64,000 nt of DNA, from contig NZ_LVEN01000013.1 in assembly GCF_001686925.1 (NCBI RefSeq), forward strand, positions 124,001-188,000, written 5' to 3'. The position numbers and the translations under genes are program-made. This DNA comes from Flavobacterium piscis (GTDB lineage Bacteria; Bacteroidota; Bacteroidia; Flavobacteriales; Flavobacteriaceae). The number at the start of each line of letters is the position of its first letter. The first letter of the stretch is position 1. Shown one piece after another: positions 43,514 through 51,625 of this stretch. The notes beneath the pieces were generated by a model. That model did no database searches. It was not told the DNA's origin and saw only the letters and a program-made list of their open reading frames with translations.

Positions 43514-46063
43514 ATGAACGAATTTATGATTTACTTGCCAATTGTTATGGCAATTATAGGATTACTCTTCATGGCGATAAAAAGGACTTGGGTCCTGAAA
43601 CAAGATGCTGGCGACGGCAAGATGAAAGAGATCTCAGATTACATCTACGAAGGCGCATTAGCATTTTTAAAGGCAGAATACCGATTACTGACTTTTTTCG
43701 TAATTGGTGCCAGTATAGTTTTAGCCGGAATTTCTTTTATTGTTCCTACTACACATATATTAATAGTAGTGGCGTTTATTTTTGGAGCGTTTTTCTCGGC
43801 TTTGGCCGGAAATATGGGAATGAAAATAGCCACTAAAACAAACGTTAGAACCACTCAGGCGGCCCGCACAAGTTTGCCGCAAGCCTTAAAAGTTTCTTTT
43901 GGTGGTGGTACCGTAATGGGGCTTGGAGTTGCAGGTTTAGCTGTTTTAGGTCTAACAGGATTTTTTATCGTTTTCTTTCAAATATTTATGAATGGGGTTT
44001 GGACTTCATCTGAAGATATGACTAAGGTTTTAGAAACTTTAGCAGGATTTTCATTGGGAGCAGAATCAATCGCTTTGTTTGCCAGAGTTGGTGGCGGAAT
44101 CTATACAAAAGCTGCCGATGTTGGAGCAGATTTAGTAGGTAAAGTAGAAGCCGGAATTCCGGAAGATGATCCTCGCAATCCTGCTACAATTGCAGATAAT
44201 GTAGGAGATAATGTTGGAGACGTTGCAGGTATGGGAGCCGATTTATTTGGTTCGTATGTAGCAACAGTTTTGGCAGCTATGGTTTTAGGAAATTACGTGA
44301 TCAAAGATATGGGGGGAAATATCCAGGATATTTTTGGCGGTATTGGTCCAATTTTATTGCCAATGGCCATTGCCGGTTTCGGAATCTTATTCTCTATTAT
44401 AGGAACTACATTAGTAAAAATATCTGATGACAACGCAAAAGAAGCACAAGTACAAAAAGCATTAAATATAGGAAACTGGGTTTCGATTGTTTTAACTGCT
44501 ATTGCTTGTTTCTTTCTGGTAAAATACATGCTGCCGGAAACTATGCAAATGAGCTTTTTTGGCGAAGGTTCTAAAGATATTTCGTCAATGCGTGTTTTTT
44601 ATGCCACTTTAGTTGGGCTAGTGGTGGGTGGAGCTATTTCATCTGTTACGGAATATTATACAGGATTAGGTACAAAACCCGTTATGGCAATTGTACAAAA
44701 ATCATCTACAGGGGCAGGAACAAACGTTATTGCAGGATTGGCAACGGGAATGATTTCTACTTTTCCAACTGTAATTTTGTTCGCAGCGGCAATCTGGATT
44801 TCGTATGCACTGGCAGGATTTTATGGAGTAGCGTTGGCGGCTTCAGCTATGATGGCAACTACTGCTATGCAATTGGCAATTGATGCTTTTGGGCCAATTT
44901 CTGACAACGCGGGAGGAATTGCCGAAATGAGCGAATTACCAAAAGAAGTACGTACCAGAACAGACATTTTAGATTCAGTAGGGAATACAACTGCAGCAAC
45001 CGGAAAAGGATTTGCAATTGCTTCTGCAGCCTTAACATCATTGGCTTTGTTTGCAGCATATGTAACGTTTACAGGAATAGATGGAATCAATATTTTTAAA
45101 GCGCCGGTTTTAGCGATGTTATTTGTGGGTGGAATGATTCCGGTAGTATTTTCAGCCTTGGCGATGAATTCTGTTGGAAAAGCCGCTATGGATATGGTGT
45201 ACGAAGTACGTCGTCAGTTTAAGGAAATTCCTGGAATAATGGAAGGAACCGGAAAACCGGAATACGGAAAATGCGTTGAGATTTCTACAAAAGCCGCTTT
45301 ACGCGAAATGATGTTACCAGGAATTCTTACTATTGGTTTCCCAATTGCGATTGTACTTTTAGGTAAATTAGTTTATGCAGACAACAATCAGTTAATTGCT
45401 GAAATGTTAGGAGGATATATGGCTGGAGTTACTGTTTCTGGTGTGCTATGGGCTGTTTTTCAAAACAATGCCGGAGGTGCCTGGGACAATGCTAAAAAAT
45501 CTTTTGAAGCTGGAGTTTTAATCAACGGAGAGATGACTTACAAAGGTTCTGATGCACATAAAGCTGCCGTAACCGGAGATACAGTAGGAGATCCGTTTAA
45601 AGATACTTCAGGACCATCTATGAATATCCTGATCAAATTAACTTGCTTAATAGGTTTGGTAATTGCGCCTATATTAGGTGAAGGACATGCTACAGCTGGT
45701 TTGGCTGAAAATGGTTCCTGTTGTGCTAAAACTGAAATGCATGCAGGAGGAGTTTCTAAATGTGGAGATTTGTCAGGTATGACCAAAGAAGAATGCATAA
45801 AAATGTGCAAAGAAAAAGGATGCACAGCCGAAGAAACGGCAAAATGTCTCGCACATTATGATGCCAACGGAAAATATGCCTACCAAAAAACAGATTGTTT
45901 TGATACAAGAAAATATAGCAAAAACAGACTTGAGGTGAATTTGTCTACTGTTAACGGCGTTACAACCGGAACTGTGACAAAAACAGCAAATGGTAAAACA
46001 ACAACCGAAGTTTATGAAGGAACAGAAGCTGAGGTAAAAGCTAAAATTGAAGCTGCGAAGTAA
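43514..46063 (+). CDS. hppA: Ion-translocating membrane pyrophosphatase with Cys-rich C-terminal extension
   Basis: An integral membrane enzyme of 849 residues that couples PPi hydrolysis to pumping of H+ and/or Na+. About 16 spans and the catalytic motifs are visible: GGGIYTKAADVGADLVGKVE and the following DDPRNPATIADNVGDNVGD (about 195-240), and GNTTAATGKGFA (near 493-504). The Ala after GNTTA is the residue found in K+-dependent members. Most relatives have 660-760 residues. Here a 116-residue tail (from 734, coded by 45713-46063) adds eight Cys, beginning GSCC, then SKC, EEC, KMC, KGC, KCL and DCF, then a Thr/Lys-rich end. The pumped ion cannot be fixed from sequence. Confidence 0.95.
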   Translation: MNEFMIYLPIVMAIIGLLFMAIKRTWVLKQDAGDGKMKEISDYIYEGALAFLKAEYRLLTFFVIGASIVLAGISFIVPTTHILIVVAFIFGAFFSALAGNMGMKIATKTNVRTTQAARTSLPQALKVSFGGGTVMGLGVAGLAVLGLTGFFIVFFQIFMNGVWTSSEDMTKVLETLAGFSLGAESIALFARVGGGIYTKAADVGADLVGKVEAGIPEDDPRNPATIADNVGDNVGDVAGMGADLFGSYVATVLAAMVLGNYVIKDMGGNIQDIFGGIGPILLPMAIAGFGILFSIIGTTLVKISDDNAKEAQVQKALNIGNWVSIVLTAIACFFLVKYMLPETMQMSFFGEGSKDISSMRVFYATLVGLVVGGAISSVTEYYTGLGTKPVMAIVQKSSTGAGTNVIAGLATGMISTFPTVILFAAAIWISYALAGFYGVALAASAMMATTAMQLAIDAFGPISDNAGGIAEMSELPKEVRTRTDILDSVGNTTAATGKGFAIASAALTSLALFAAYVTFTGIDGINIFKAPVLAMLFVGGMIPVVFSALAMNSVGKAAMDMVYEVRRQFKEIPGIMEGTGKPEYGKCVEISTKAALREMMLPGILTIGFPIAIVLLGKLVYADNNQLIAEMLGGYMAGVTVSGVLWAVFQNNAGGAWDNAKKSFEAGVLINGEMTYKGSDAHKAAVTGDTVGDPFKDTSGPSMNILIKLTCLIGLVIAPILGEGHATAGLAENGSCCAKTEMHAGGVSKCGDLSGMTKEECIKMCKEKGCTAEETAKCLAHYDANGKYAYQKTDCFDTRKYSKNRLEVNLSTVNGVTTGTVTKTANGKTTTEVYEGTEAEVKAKIEAAK

Positions 46064-46076
46064 TTTGGCGATGTAT

Positions 46077-46166
46077 CCTAACAGGTTTTCGAAACCTGTT
46101 AGGTATTTGTTTGACTGCAAATTAAAAATGAAATATCATACCAACAGGTTTTGAAAACCTGTTAGG
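46077..46166. repeat. Two copies of the AACAGGTTTT palindrome
   Basis: CCTAACAGGTTTTC joined to GAAACCTGTTAGG (46077-46103) and CCAACAGGTTTTGAAAACCTGTTAGG-like sequence at 46141-46166 are near-perfect palindromes. They are separated by 37 unrelated bases, just after the hppA stop. They resemble a dispersed intergenic repeat of the genus. Confidence 0.75.
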
Positions 46167-46171
46167 ATAAT

Positions 46172-46208
46172 AAAAAATGCCTCTAAATAATTTTAGAGGC
46201 ATTTTTTA
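46172..46208. terminator. Bidirectional terminator between hppA and deoxynucleoside kinase
   Basis: AAATGCCTCTAAA pairs with TTTAGAGGCATTT around a short loop, flanked by A and T runs. It serves the convergent hppA and kinase genes. Confidence 0.85.
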
Positions 46209-46266
46209 TTTCGTGTAAATTCGTGACCCGAGATCGTAAAGTCGAATAGACGAAGTAAATCAGTGT

Positions 46267-46881
46267 TTAAAACAACCCATTCAATTCAGCATCAATTCTA
46301 TTAATGATGTTTCCTAAATCTTCCGGATTATCAACGAAATTAATATTATCAACATCAATAATTAATAATTTTCCTTTAGTATACGTTTGTACCCAGGCTT
46401 CGTATCTTTCATTTAATCGGCTTAAATAATCAATAGAAATAGAGTTTTCGTAATCACGTCCGCGTTTGTGAATTTGCCCTACTAAATTAGGAATAGAGCT
46501 TCTTAGATAAATTAATAAATCAGGCGATTTTACTAATCCTTCCATTAATTCAAAAAGCGAAGTATAGTTTTCGAAATCGCGACTCGTCATTAATCCCATC
46601 GAATATAAGTTGGGAGCAAAGATATAAGCATCTTCATAAATCGTTCTGTCCTGAATGATTTTCTTTCCGCTTTCGCGAATTTGCAATACCTGACGGAAAC
46701 GGCTGTTCAGGAAATAAATCTGCAAATTAAACGACCAGCGCTCCATTTGATGGTAAAAATCATCTAAATACGGATTATCAACTACATCTTCATAATGAGG
46801 TTCCCATTTGAAATGTTTGGCCAATAATTTAGTTAAAGTTGTTTTCCCTGCTCCTATATTTCCTGCTATTGCTATGTGCAT
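46267..46881 (-). CDS. Deoxynucleoside kinase
   Basis: A 204-residue cytoplasmic kinase of the dNK/deoxyguanosine-deoxyadenosine kinase family that salvages deoxynucleosides using ATP. The P loop is GNIGAGKTT (about 7-15). The DRTIYEDAYIFA segment (about 78-89) holds the DR(S/T) motif with substrate-binding Arg and Glu, and LRSSIPNLVGQIHKRGRDYE (about 126-145) is the LID. The start overlaps the stop of the upstream gene by 1 base, so the two form an operon. Substrate preference is not certain. Confidence 0.92.
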   Translation of the reverse strand: MHIAIAGNIGAGKTTLTKLLAKHFKWEPHYEDVVDNPYLDDFYHQMERWSFNLQIYFLNSRFRQVLQIRESGKKIIQDRTIYEDAYIFAPNLYSMGLMTSRDFENYTSLFELMEGLVKSPDLLIYLRSSIPNLVGQIHKRGRDYENSISIDYLSRLNERYEAWVQTYTKGKLLIIDVDNINFVDNPEDLGNIINRIDAELNGLF

Positions 46882-47696
46882 TACGGTGTTACGATTTTAT
46901 AATTTATTATTTCTTTAGCTGTAAAAATAGATAAAATTTGGTCTTTGTAGCAGAATTTGTCAAACGATTTTTCTAAAATTTCAATTTCAGAAAATGCATT
47001 TGAATTTGTACTTGTAATGTCTTTAAAATACAACAAATTAGCTTTGCTAAAAAGATATTGATGATTATTGATTATTTCGATGGCATCAAAATCAGACACT
47101 TTTCCTAACGAAGTTGTTTTTCCGAAAATATCACAGGAAAACCAGTTGTTTTTTTTATCAATCCAATAAAAGGTATTAAAGTCGGTTTGGTAATATTTTA
47201 TGGTTTCTATTAATGGAGTAGAAACGGTTTTGTATTCATTTTTTAAATAATCAAAAAGACTAATTTGCTGGTTTAAGGCATTGTAAATCCAAAGCTGATT
47301 TTGTGTAGACATTCCGATCGCCGAAACAACAATAGGTGTATTATTGAGAGAAAAATTAATCTCAGTCACTTTATTGAGCTGATTATCTAATAATATAACG
47401 GTATTAAAATCTTCATAAAATAAAACGATCTTAAGCGGATTTTGCAAATCGACTTTGGTGATTTTTCCCAGTGATACATTTTTATACTCAAATCGCTCTT
47501 TGTCTTTGATTTTGCTGAATACATTATTTTTAATCTGATAAGAATATCCAAAAGAATCGTAACCTGAAAAATCATCAGCATCAGTTGAGAGACGAGAAAG
47601 AGAGTTTGCTTTTATTTTTTGGTTTTGCGAAAAAACAGCTGAAAAAGAGCAGGCAATAAAAAGAAAAAATAAAAAAATATGTGCCGTTTTGCTCAT
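46881..47696 (-). CDS. Hypothetical secreted protein, 271 residues
   Basis: A signal peptide (about 1-23, LFFLFIACSFSAVFSQ) is followed by 245 residues of mostly beta structure with repeated strand-turn units such as FYEDFNTVILLDNQLNKVTEINF, STQNQLWIYNALNQQISLFDY and FYWIDKKNNWFSCDIFG. This could be a WD/propeller-like fold of a few blades. I do not recognise the family. It is the first gene of an operon with the deoxynucleoside kinase, a link with no obvious functional meaning. Confidence 0.6.
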   Translation of the reverse strand: MSKTAHIFLFFLFIACSFSAVFSQNQKIKANSLSRLSTDADDFSGYDSFGYSYQIKNNVFSKIKDKERFEYKNVSLGKITKVDLQNPLKIVLFYEDFNTVILLDNQLNKVTEINFSLNNTPIVVSAIGMSTQNQLWIYNALNQQISLFDYLKNEYKTVSTPLIETIKYYQTDFNTFYWIDKKNNWFSCDIFGKTTSLGKVSDFDAIEIINNHQYLFSKANLLYFKDITSTNSNAFSEIEILEKSFDKFCYKDQILSIFTAKEIINYKIVTP

Positions 47697-47868
47697 AATA
47701 CTTGGTTTCTAAAGAGCCAAATTACAAAAAACTAAAGTAGAAATTACTTAAAGATAAAGATTTAGTTCGTTAGTCCTATTGTATCGTAATAGTCTAAGCA
47801 ATAGTCGATTTTGTCTATATCTTCTCGCTATTGATATATTTAACTTTCGGAATTTTAAAATAAACAAT

Positions 47869-47876
47869 ACATTTGA
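47869..47876 (+). promoter_or_regulatory. GLPGLI gene promoter, -7 element
   Basis: TACATTTG is an exact TAnnTTTG match, 42 bases upstream of the GLPGLI gene start. It probably drives that gene and the downstream receptor. Confidence 0.55.
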
Positions 47877-47918
47877 GTGTAAGTTTTATCGGCTTTACTC
47901 AATTTTAAAGAAAACGAA

Positions 47919-48806
47919 ATGAAAAAAGTAATTTGTTATATGTCTTTGCTGTTTGTATTTACTCAAGTGCAGGCTCAAAAAGATTTTCAGGGAATGGCTG
48001 TTTATGAGTCAAAAACGCAGGTACCAAAGTTTGAAGGCATGCGGGGCAATCGTGATATCACACCGGAAATGCAAAAGAGTATGGAAGAGCGAATGAAAAA
48101 AATGCTGGAAAAAACGTTTATTCTGAATTTTGATAAATCGGCTTCTATTTATAAAGAAGAAGAAAAACTGGAAGCTCCGGGACAACAAGGTGGTTTTCGT
48201 GTTATGGTGAGTTCAATGATGGGAGGCGGAGGCACTTTCTATAAAGATGTTAAAACAAAATCATATACCGTTGATAAAGAATTTATGGGTAAAGAATTCC
48301 TGGTTATAGATTCGCTGCCCAAATTAAACTGGAAATTAGAGCAGGAGACCAAACAAATTGGAGGATATAATTGCTTTAAAGCCACTGCAGTAAAAGAACC
48401 AAGTAAAACCGATTTTAGAAATTTCAGACCTAAAAAAACAGATGATAAAAAAGAGGAATCTAAAAAAACTTCCGGAGAAACTAAAACCAATTTTGAAGAC
48501 AATTTTGAGTTGCCAAAAGAAATTGTTGTAACTGCTTGGTATACGCCTGAAATTCCAGTAAACCAAGGTCCCGAAAATTATTGGGGACTTCCTGGTTTAA
48601 TTTTAGAAATAAATGATGGAACAACTACAATTTTATGTTCAAAAATTATTTTGAATGCAAAAGACAAAGTGGATATTAAGCCTTCTAAAAAAGGAAAAGT
48701 AGTCTCGCAGAAGGATTATGATGAAACAGTAGTTAAAAAAATGGAAGAATTTAGAGAAATGAATCGTGGTCGTTCAAGCGGACCAGCACAAACAATTGGA
48801 AGATAA
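47919..48806 (+). CDS. GLPGLI family secreted protein
   Basis: A 295-residue exported protein. The signal peptide ends near residue 20 (QVQAQ). The body contains the name-giving GLPGLI at 223-228 (NYWGLPGLILEINDG), preceded by ITAWYTPEIPVNQGPE-like sequence (VVTAWYTPEIPVNQGP), and a Lys-rich insert near 170-190. The family is frequent in Bacteroidota and usually encoded beside a large outer-membrane receptor, as here (39 bases upstream of one). Its role is unknown; a shared role with the receptor is inferred from context. It resembles no enzyme. Confidence 0.9.
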   Translation: MKKVICYMSLLFVFTQVQAQKDFQGMAVYESKTQVPKFEGMRGNRDITPEMQKSMEERMKKMLEKTFILNFDKSASIYKEEEKLEAPGQQGGFRVMVSSMMGGGGTFYKDVKTKSYTVDKEFMGKEFLVIDSLPKLNWKLEQETKQIGGYNCFKATAVKEPSKTDFRNFRPKKTDDKKEESKKTSGETKTNFEDNFELPKEIVVTAWYTPEIPVNQGPENYWGLPGLILEINDGTTTILCSKIILNAKDKVDIKPSKKGKVVSQKDYDETVVKKMEEFREMNRGRSSGPAQTIGR

Positions 48807-48845
48807 GTCTTTAATCAGTAAAAATTTTATTCTAATCATTTCTTG

Positions 48846-51533
48846 ATGAACAAAACACTTTTTATATTCGCCTTTTTATTTACTTCTATATGCTTTTCTC
48901 AAAGTGTTCGTTTTGACGGATTTATTCAGGATGAGCAAAAAAATCCGTTAGAGATGGCCAATATAATGGCCGTAAATACTGCTACCAAAGCAATGGATTC
49001 TTATGGAATTACCAACGATAAAGGAAAATTTCAGCTTACATTGAAGCCTAACACTTCTTACTCAATTAAAGTAAGTTATCTGGGAATGAAATCGAAAGAA
49101 ATCGCCGTTTCTACGCAAAGCGTAAACATCGTTCAGAACATTGTCATGGATGATGCCGGAATCGAACTTCAGGGTGTTGAGATTGTGCGTGAAATGCCGG
49201 TTTCTATAAAAGGAGATACTATTGTGTACAATGCTGATTCGTTTAAATCCGGAACCGAAAAAAAGCTGGAAGATGTACTGAAAAAATTGCCAGGAGTTGA
49301 GGTAAATGCCGATGGAGAAATTGAAGTGGAAGGTAAAAAAGTAAGTAAGTTAATGGTTGAGGGAAAGGATTTTTTTGACGGAGACACCAAACTTGGCGTT
49401 AAAAATATTCCTGCCGATGCGATTGATAAAATTCAGGTATTAAGAAATTATAATGAAGTAGGCGCTCTAAAAGGTTTAGGAAACGATCAGGATAATGTAG
49501 CGATGAATATTAAACTAAAAGAAGGTAAAAAGAACTTTTGGTTTGGAGATGTAACAGCCGGAACAGGAGTTGGAGAACTCGATAGCCGTTATATTATTAA
49601 TCCTAAATTGTTTTATTACAGCCCGAAATACAGCATCAACGTAATTACCAATTTTAATAATATTGGCGAACTACCGCTTACAGCTCAGGATTATTTTAAG
49701 TTCACAGGAGGATTTAAAAATATCATGCAAAAGGGCGGAAGTAATTTTAATATTTCATCAAACGATTTAGGAATTTCGATTTTAAGAAACAATCGCGCTA
49801 AAGAAATTGAGACGAAATTTGGAGCCACAAACTTTGCTTATTCTGTTACCAAAAAATGGAATATTAGCGGTTTCGGAATCTTATCGACTTCAAAAACAGA
49901 TTTGGAAACGAAATCGCAAACGACGATTTTAGAATCCGGAGATGAGCAAAAAAGAGAAGAAGAAACACATCAAAAAAATAATCTGGGACTTTTTAAACTG
50001 AGTTCCACGTATAAGCCCAATGATAAATTTCAGTTTGATTATGATATTTTAACGAAATTATCCAAACAAAATGAAGATACCGATCTATTGCGTGAGTCTG
50101 TGGTGAATAAAGTTTCGACTTTGGAGACTATCCTTACGGGTAAAAAACAGGATCCAACATCCATAAAACAAGATCTTAGTTTGTATTATACACAAAGCGA
50201 TAAAAATATTTTTGCTTTTGAAATGCAGCATTTGTATCAGGACGAAAACCCATTTTATAATGCTAATTTACGCACACAACCTTTTGATTTAGCAGGTTAT
50301 ACTTCGGGACAGGAAAGAAATGACCTCAATCAGGATCGATTTGTAAAAACAAATAAGTTAGACGCTAAATTGGATTACTATTATATGGTAACACCAAAAA
50401 GCAACATCAATATTACACTTGGAAATACATTCTCATATCAGGATTTTAATTCCCATATTTTTCAAATGTTGGATAACGGAGACCGAAATGATTTAAATGA
50501 TCCCGACAACAACAATAAGGTCAACTATAATTTTAATGATGTATTTCTTGGATTTCATTATAAAATTCTGGCAGGGAAATTTACTTTAACTCCCGGAGTT
50601 AGCGTACATTCCTATAACATGAAAAACACACAGCTAGGAACAGATTATTCTCAGAATTTCATAAAAGTACTACCTGATTTTTTTGCTCTGTATCAAATTA
50701 AAAAAGCAGAAACACTAACGTATAATTTTTCTTTAACCAATGATTTTACAGATATTAATCAGTTGGCTGCGGGTTTTGTTTTGTCTGATTACAGTAGCTT
50801 GTTCCGCGGAAATCGTTTGTTGGAGAATGCTACTTCGCAAGTTCATACGCTTCGTTATTTCAAATACAATATGTTTAATTTTGAGAATATTTTTGCCAAT
50901 GCAACCTATACTAAAAAAGTAGATGCCATTAAAACCAGTGCAGATTTTACGGGAATTAACCAGTCATCCTCACCGTATAATTCTAATTTGGCAGATGAAA
51001 CTTTTAGCGGAATGGGAAATTACGGGCGTTCGTTTTTAAAGAATTATAAAGCATCTGTAAATGCAAGTTTCAATTGGTCAAAATTCAACAATATCCAGAA
51101 TAATGAATTGGCCACGACAGAAAGTTTTGTGCAGAGCTACACGGTAAAAGCTTCAACGAATTATAAAAACATGCCTAATATCGAGTTTGGTTATAATGCT
51201 TTGATTAACAAATATAGCGGCTCAACGTATTATACCGATAAACCTTTTGCAAGATTAGATTATTATTTCCTAAATAGTTTTTCGTTTGTTTCAGAATATG
51301 AGTTTTACCATTATTACAATGGCAATAAAACAGTCGATAACGAATATGATTTTTTAAGTGCAAGTTTAATTTATCAAAAAAAGAATAGCAAATGGGAGTA
51401 CAAATTATCGGCTACCAACTTACTAAACACTAAATATCTTAATGATGACAGCTTCTCGCAGTTTTCTACAAGAGTTTCACAATATACTGTACAGCCTCGT
51501 TATATTATGTTTTCGATGAAATACAATTTATAG
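48846..51533 (+). CDS. TonB-dependent receptor-like outer-membrane protein
   Basis: An 895-residue outer-membrane beta-barrel protein. The signal peptide (about 1-18) is followed by a carboxypeptidase-D-like regulatory domain (about 21-105: FIQDEQKNPLEMANIMAVNT, SYSIKVSYLGMKSKEI), a plug-like region (LEDVLKKLPGVEVNADGEIEVEGKKVSKLMVEGKDFFDGD, about 140-180) and a long barrel ending near YIMFSMKYNL. The open frame begins with TTG at 48843, but the ATG at 48846 is the natural start. It is co-transcribed with the GLPGLI gene. The substrate is unknown; some members of this type may act in secretion rather than import. Confidence 0.85.
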   Translation: MNKTLFIFAFLFTSICFSQSVRFDGFIQDEQKNPLEMANIMAVNTATKAMDSYGITNDKGKFQLTLKPNTSYSIKVSYLGMKSKEIAVSTQSVNIVQNIVMDDAGIELQGVEIVREMPVSIKGDTIVYNADSFKSGTEKKLEDVLKKLPGVEVNADGEIEVEGKKVSKLMVEGKDFFDGDTKLGVKNIPADAIDKIQVLRNYNEVGALKGLGNDQDNVAMNIKLKEGKKNFWFGDVTAGTGVGELDSRYIINPKLFYYSPKYSINVITNFNNIGELPLTAQDYFKFTGGFKNIMQKGGSNFNISSNDLGISILRNNRAKEIETKFGATNFAYSVTKKWNISGFGILSTSKTDLETKSQTTILESGDEQKREEETHQKNNLGLFKLSSTYKPNDKFQFDYDILTKLSKQNEDTDLLRESVVNKVSTLETILTGKKQDPTSIKQDLSLYYTQSDKNIFAFEMQHLYQDENPFYNANLRTQPFDLAGYTSGQERNDLNQDRFVKTNKLDAKLDYYYMVTPKSNINITLGNTFSYQDFNSHIFQMLDNGDRNDLNDPDNNNKVNYNFNDVFLGFHYKILAGKFTLTPGVSVHSYNMKNTQLGTDYSQNFIKVLPDFFALYQIKKAETLTYNFSLTNDFTDINQLAAGFVLSDYSSLFRGNRLLENATSQVHTLRYFKYNMFNFENIFANATYTKKVDAIKTSADFTGINQSSSPYNSNLADETFSGMGNYGRSFLKNYKASVNASFNWSKFNNIQNNELATTESFVQSYTVKASTNYKNMPNIEFGYNALINKYSGSTYYTDKPFARLDYYFLNSFSFVSEYEFYHYYNGNKTVDNEYDFLSASLIYQKKNSKWEYKLSATNLLNTKYLNDDSFSQFSTRVSQYTVQPRYIMFSMKYNL

Positions 51534-51625
51534 TATTTTAATTACAATTCCTTATCTTTTTGATGTTTTTTTTAAATAAGAAAGAAATATCTTTGTTTGA
51601 AATAGTAACAACTAAAATTTTAAGC

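Noticed and set aside
43588..45090. Several ORFs of 64-89 residues inside hppA
   Set aside because: All are in other frames of a long, clearly coding gene and show no independent features.
46881..47696. WD40/propeller protein
   Set aside because: The strands are suggestive, but no WD or other blade signature is clear, so I left it as hypothetical.
50740..50922. 60-residue ORF inside the receptor gene
   Set aside because: It is an out-of-frame shadow of a continuous barrel-coding frame.
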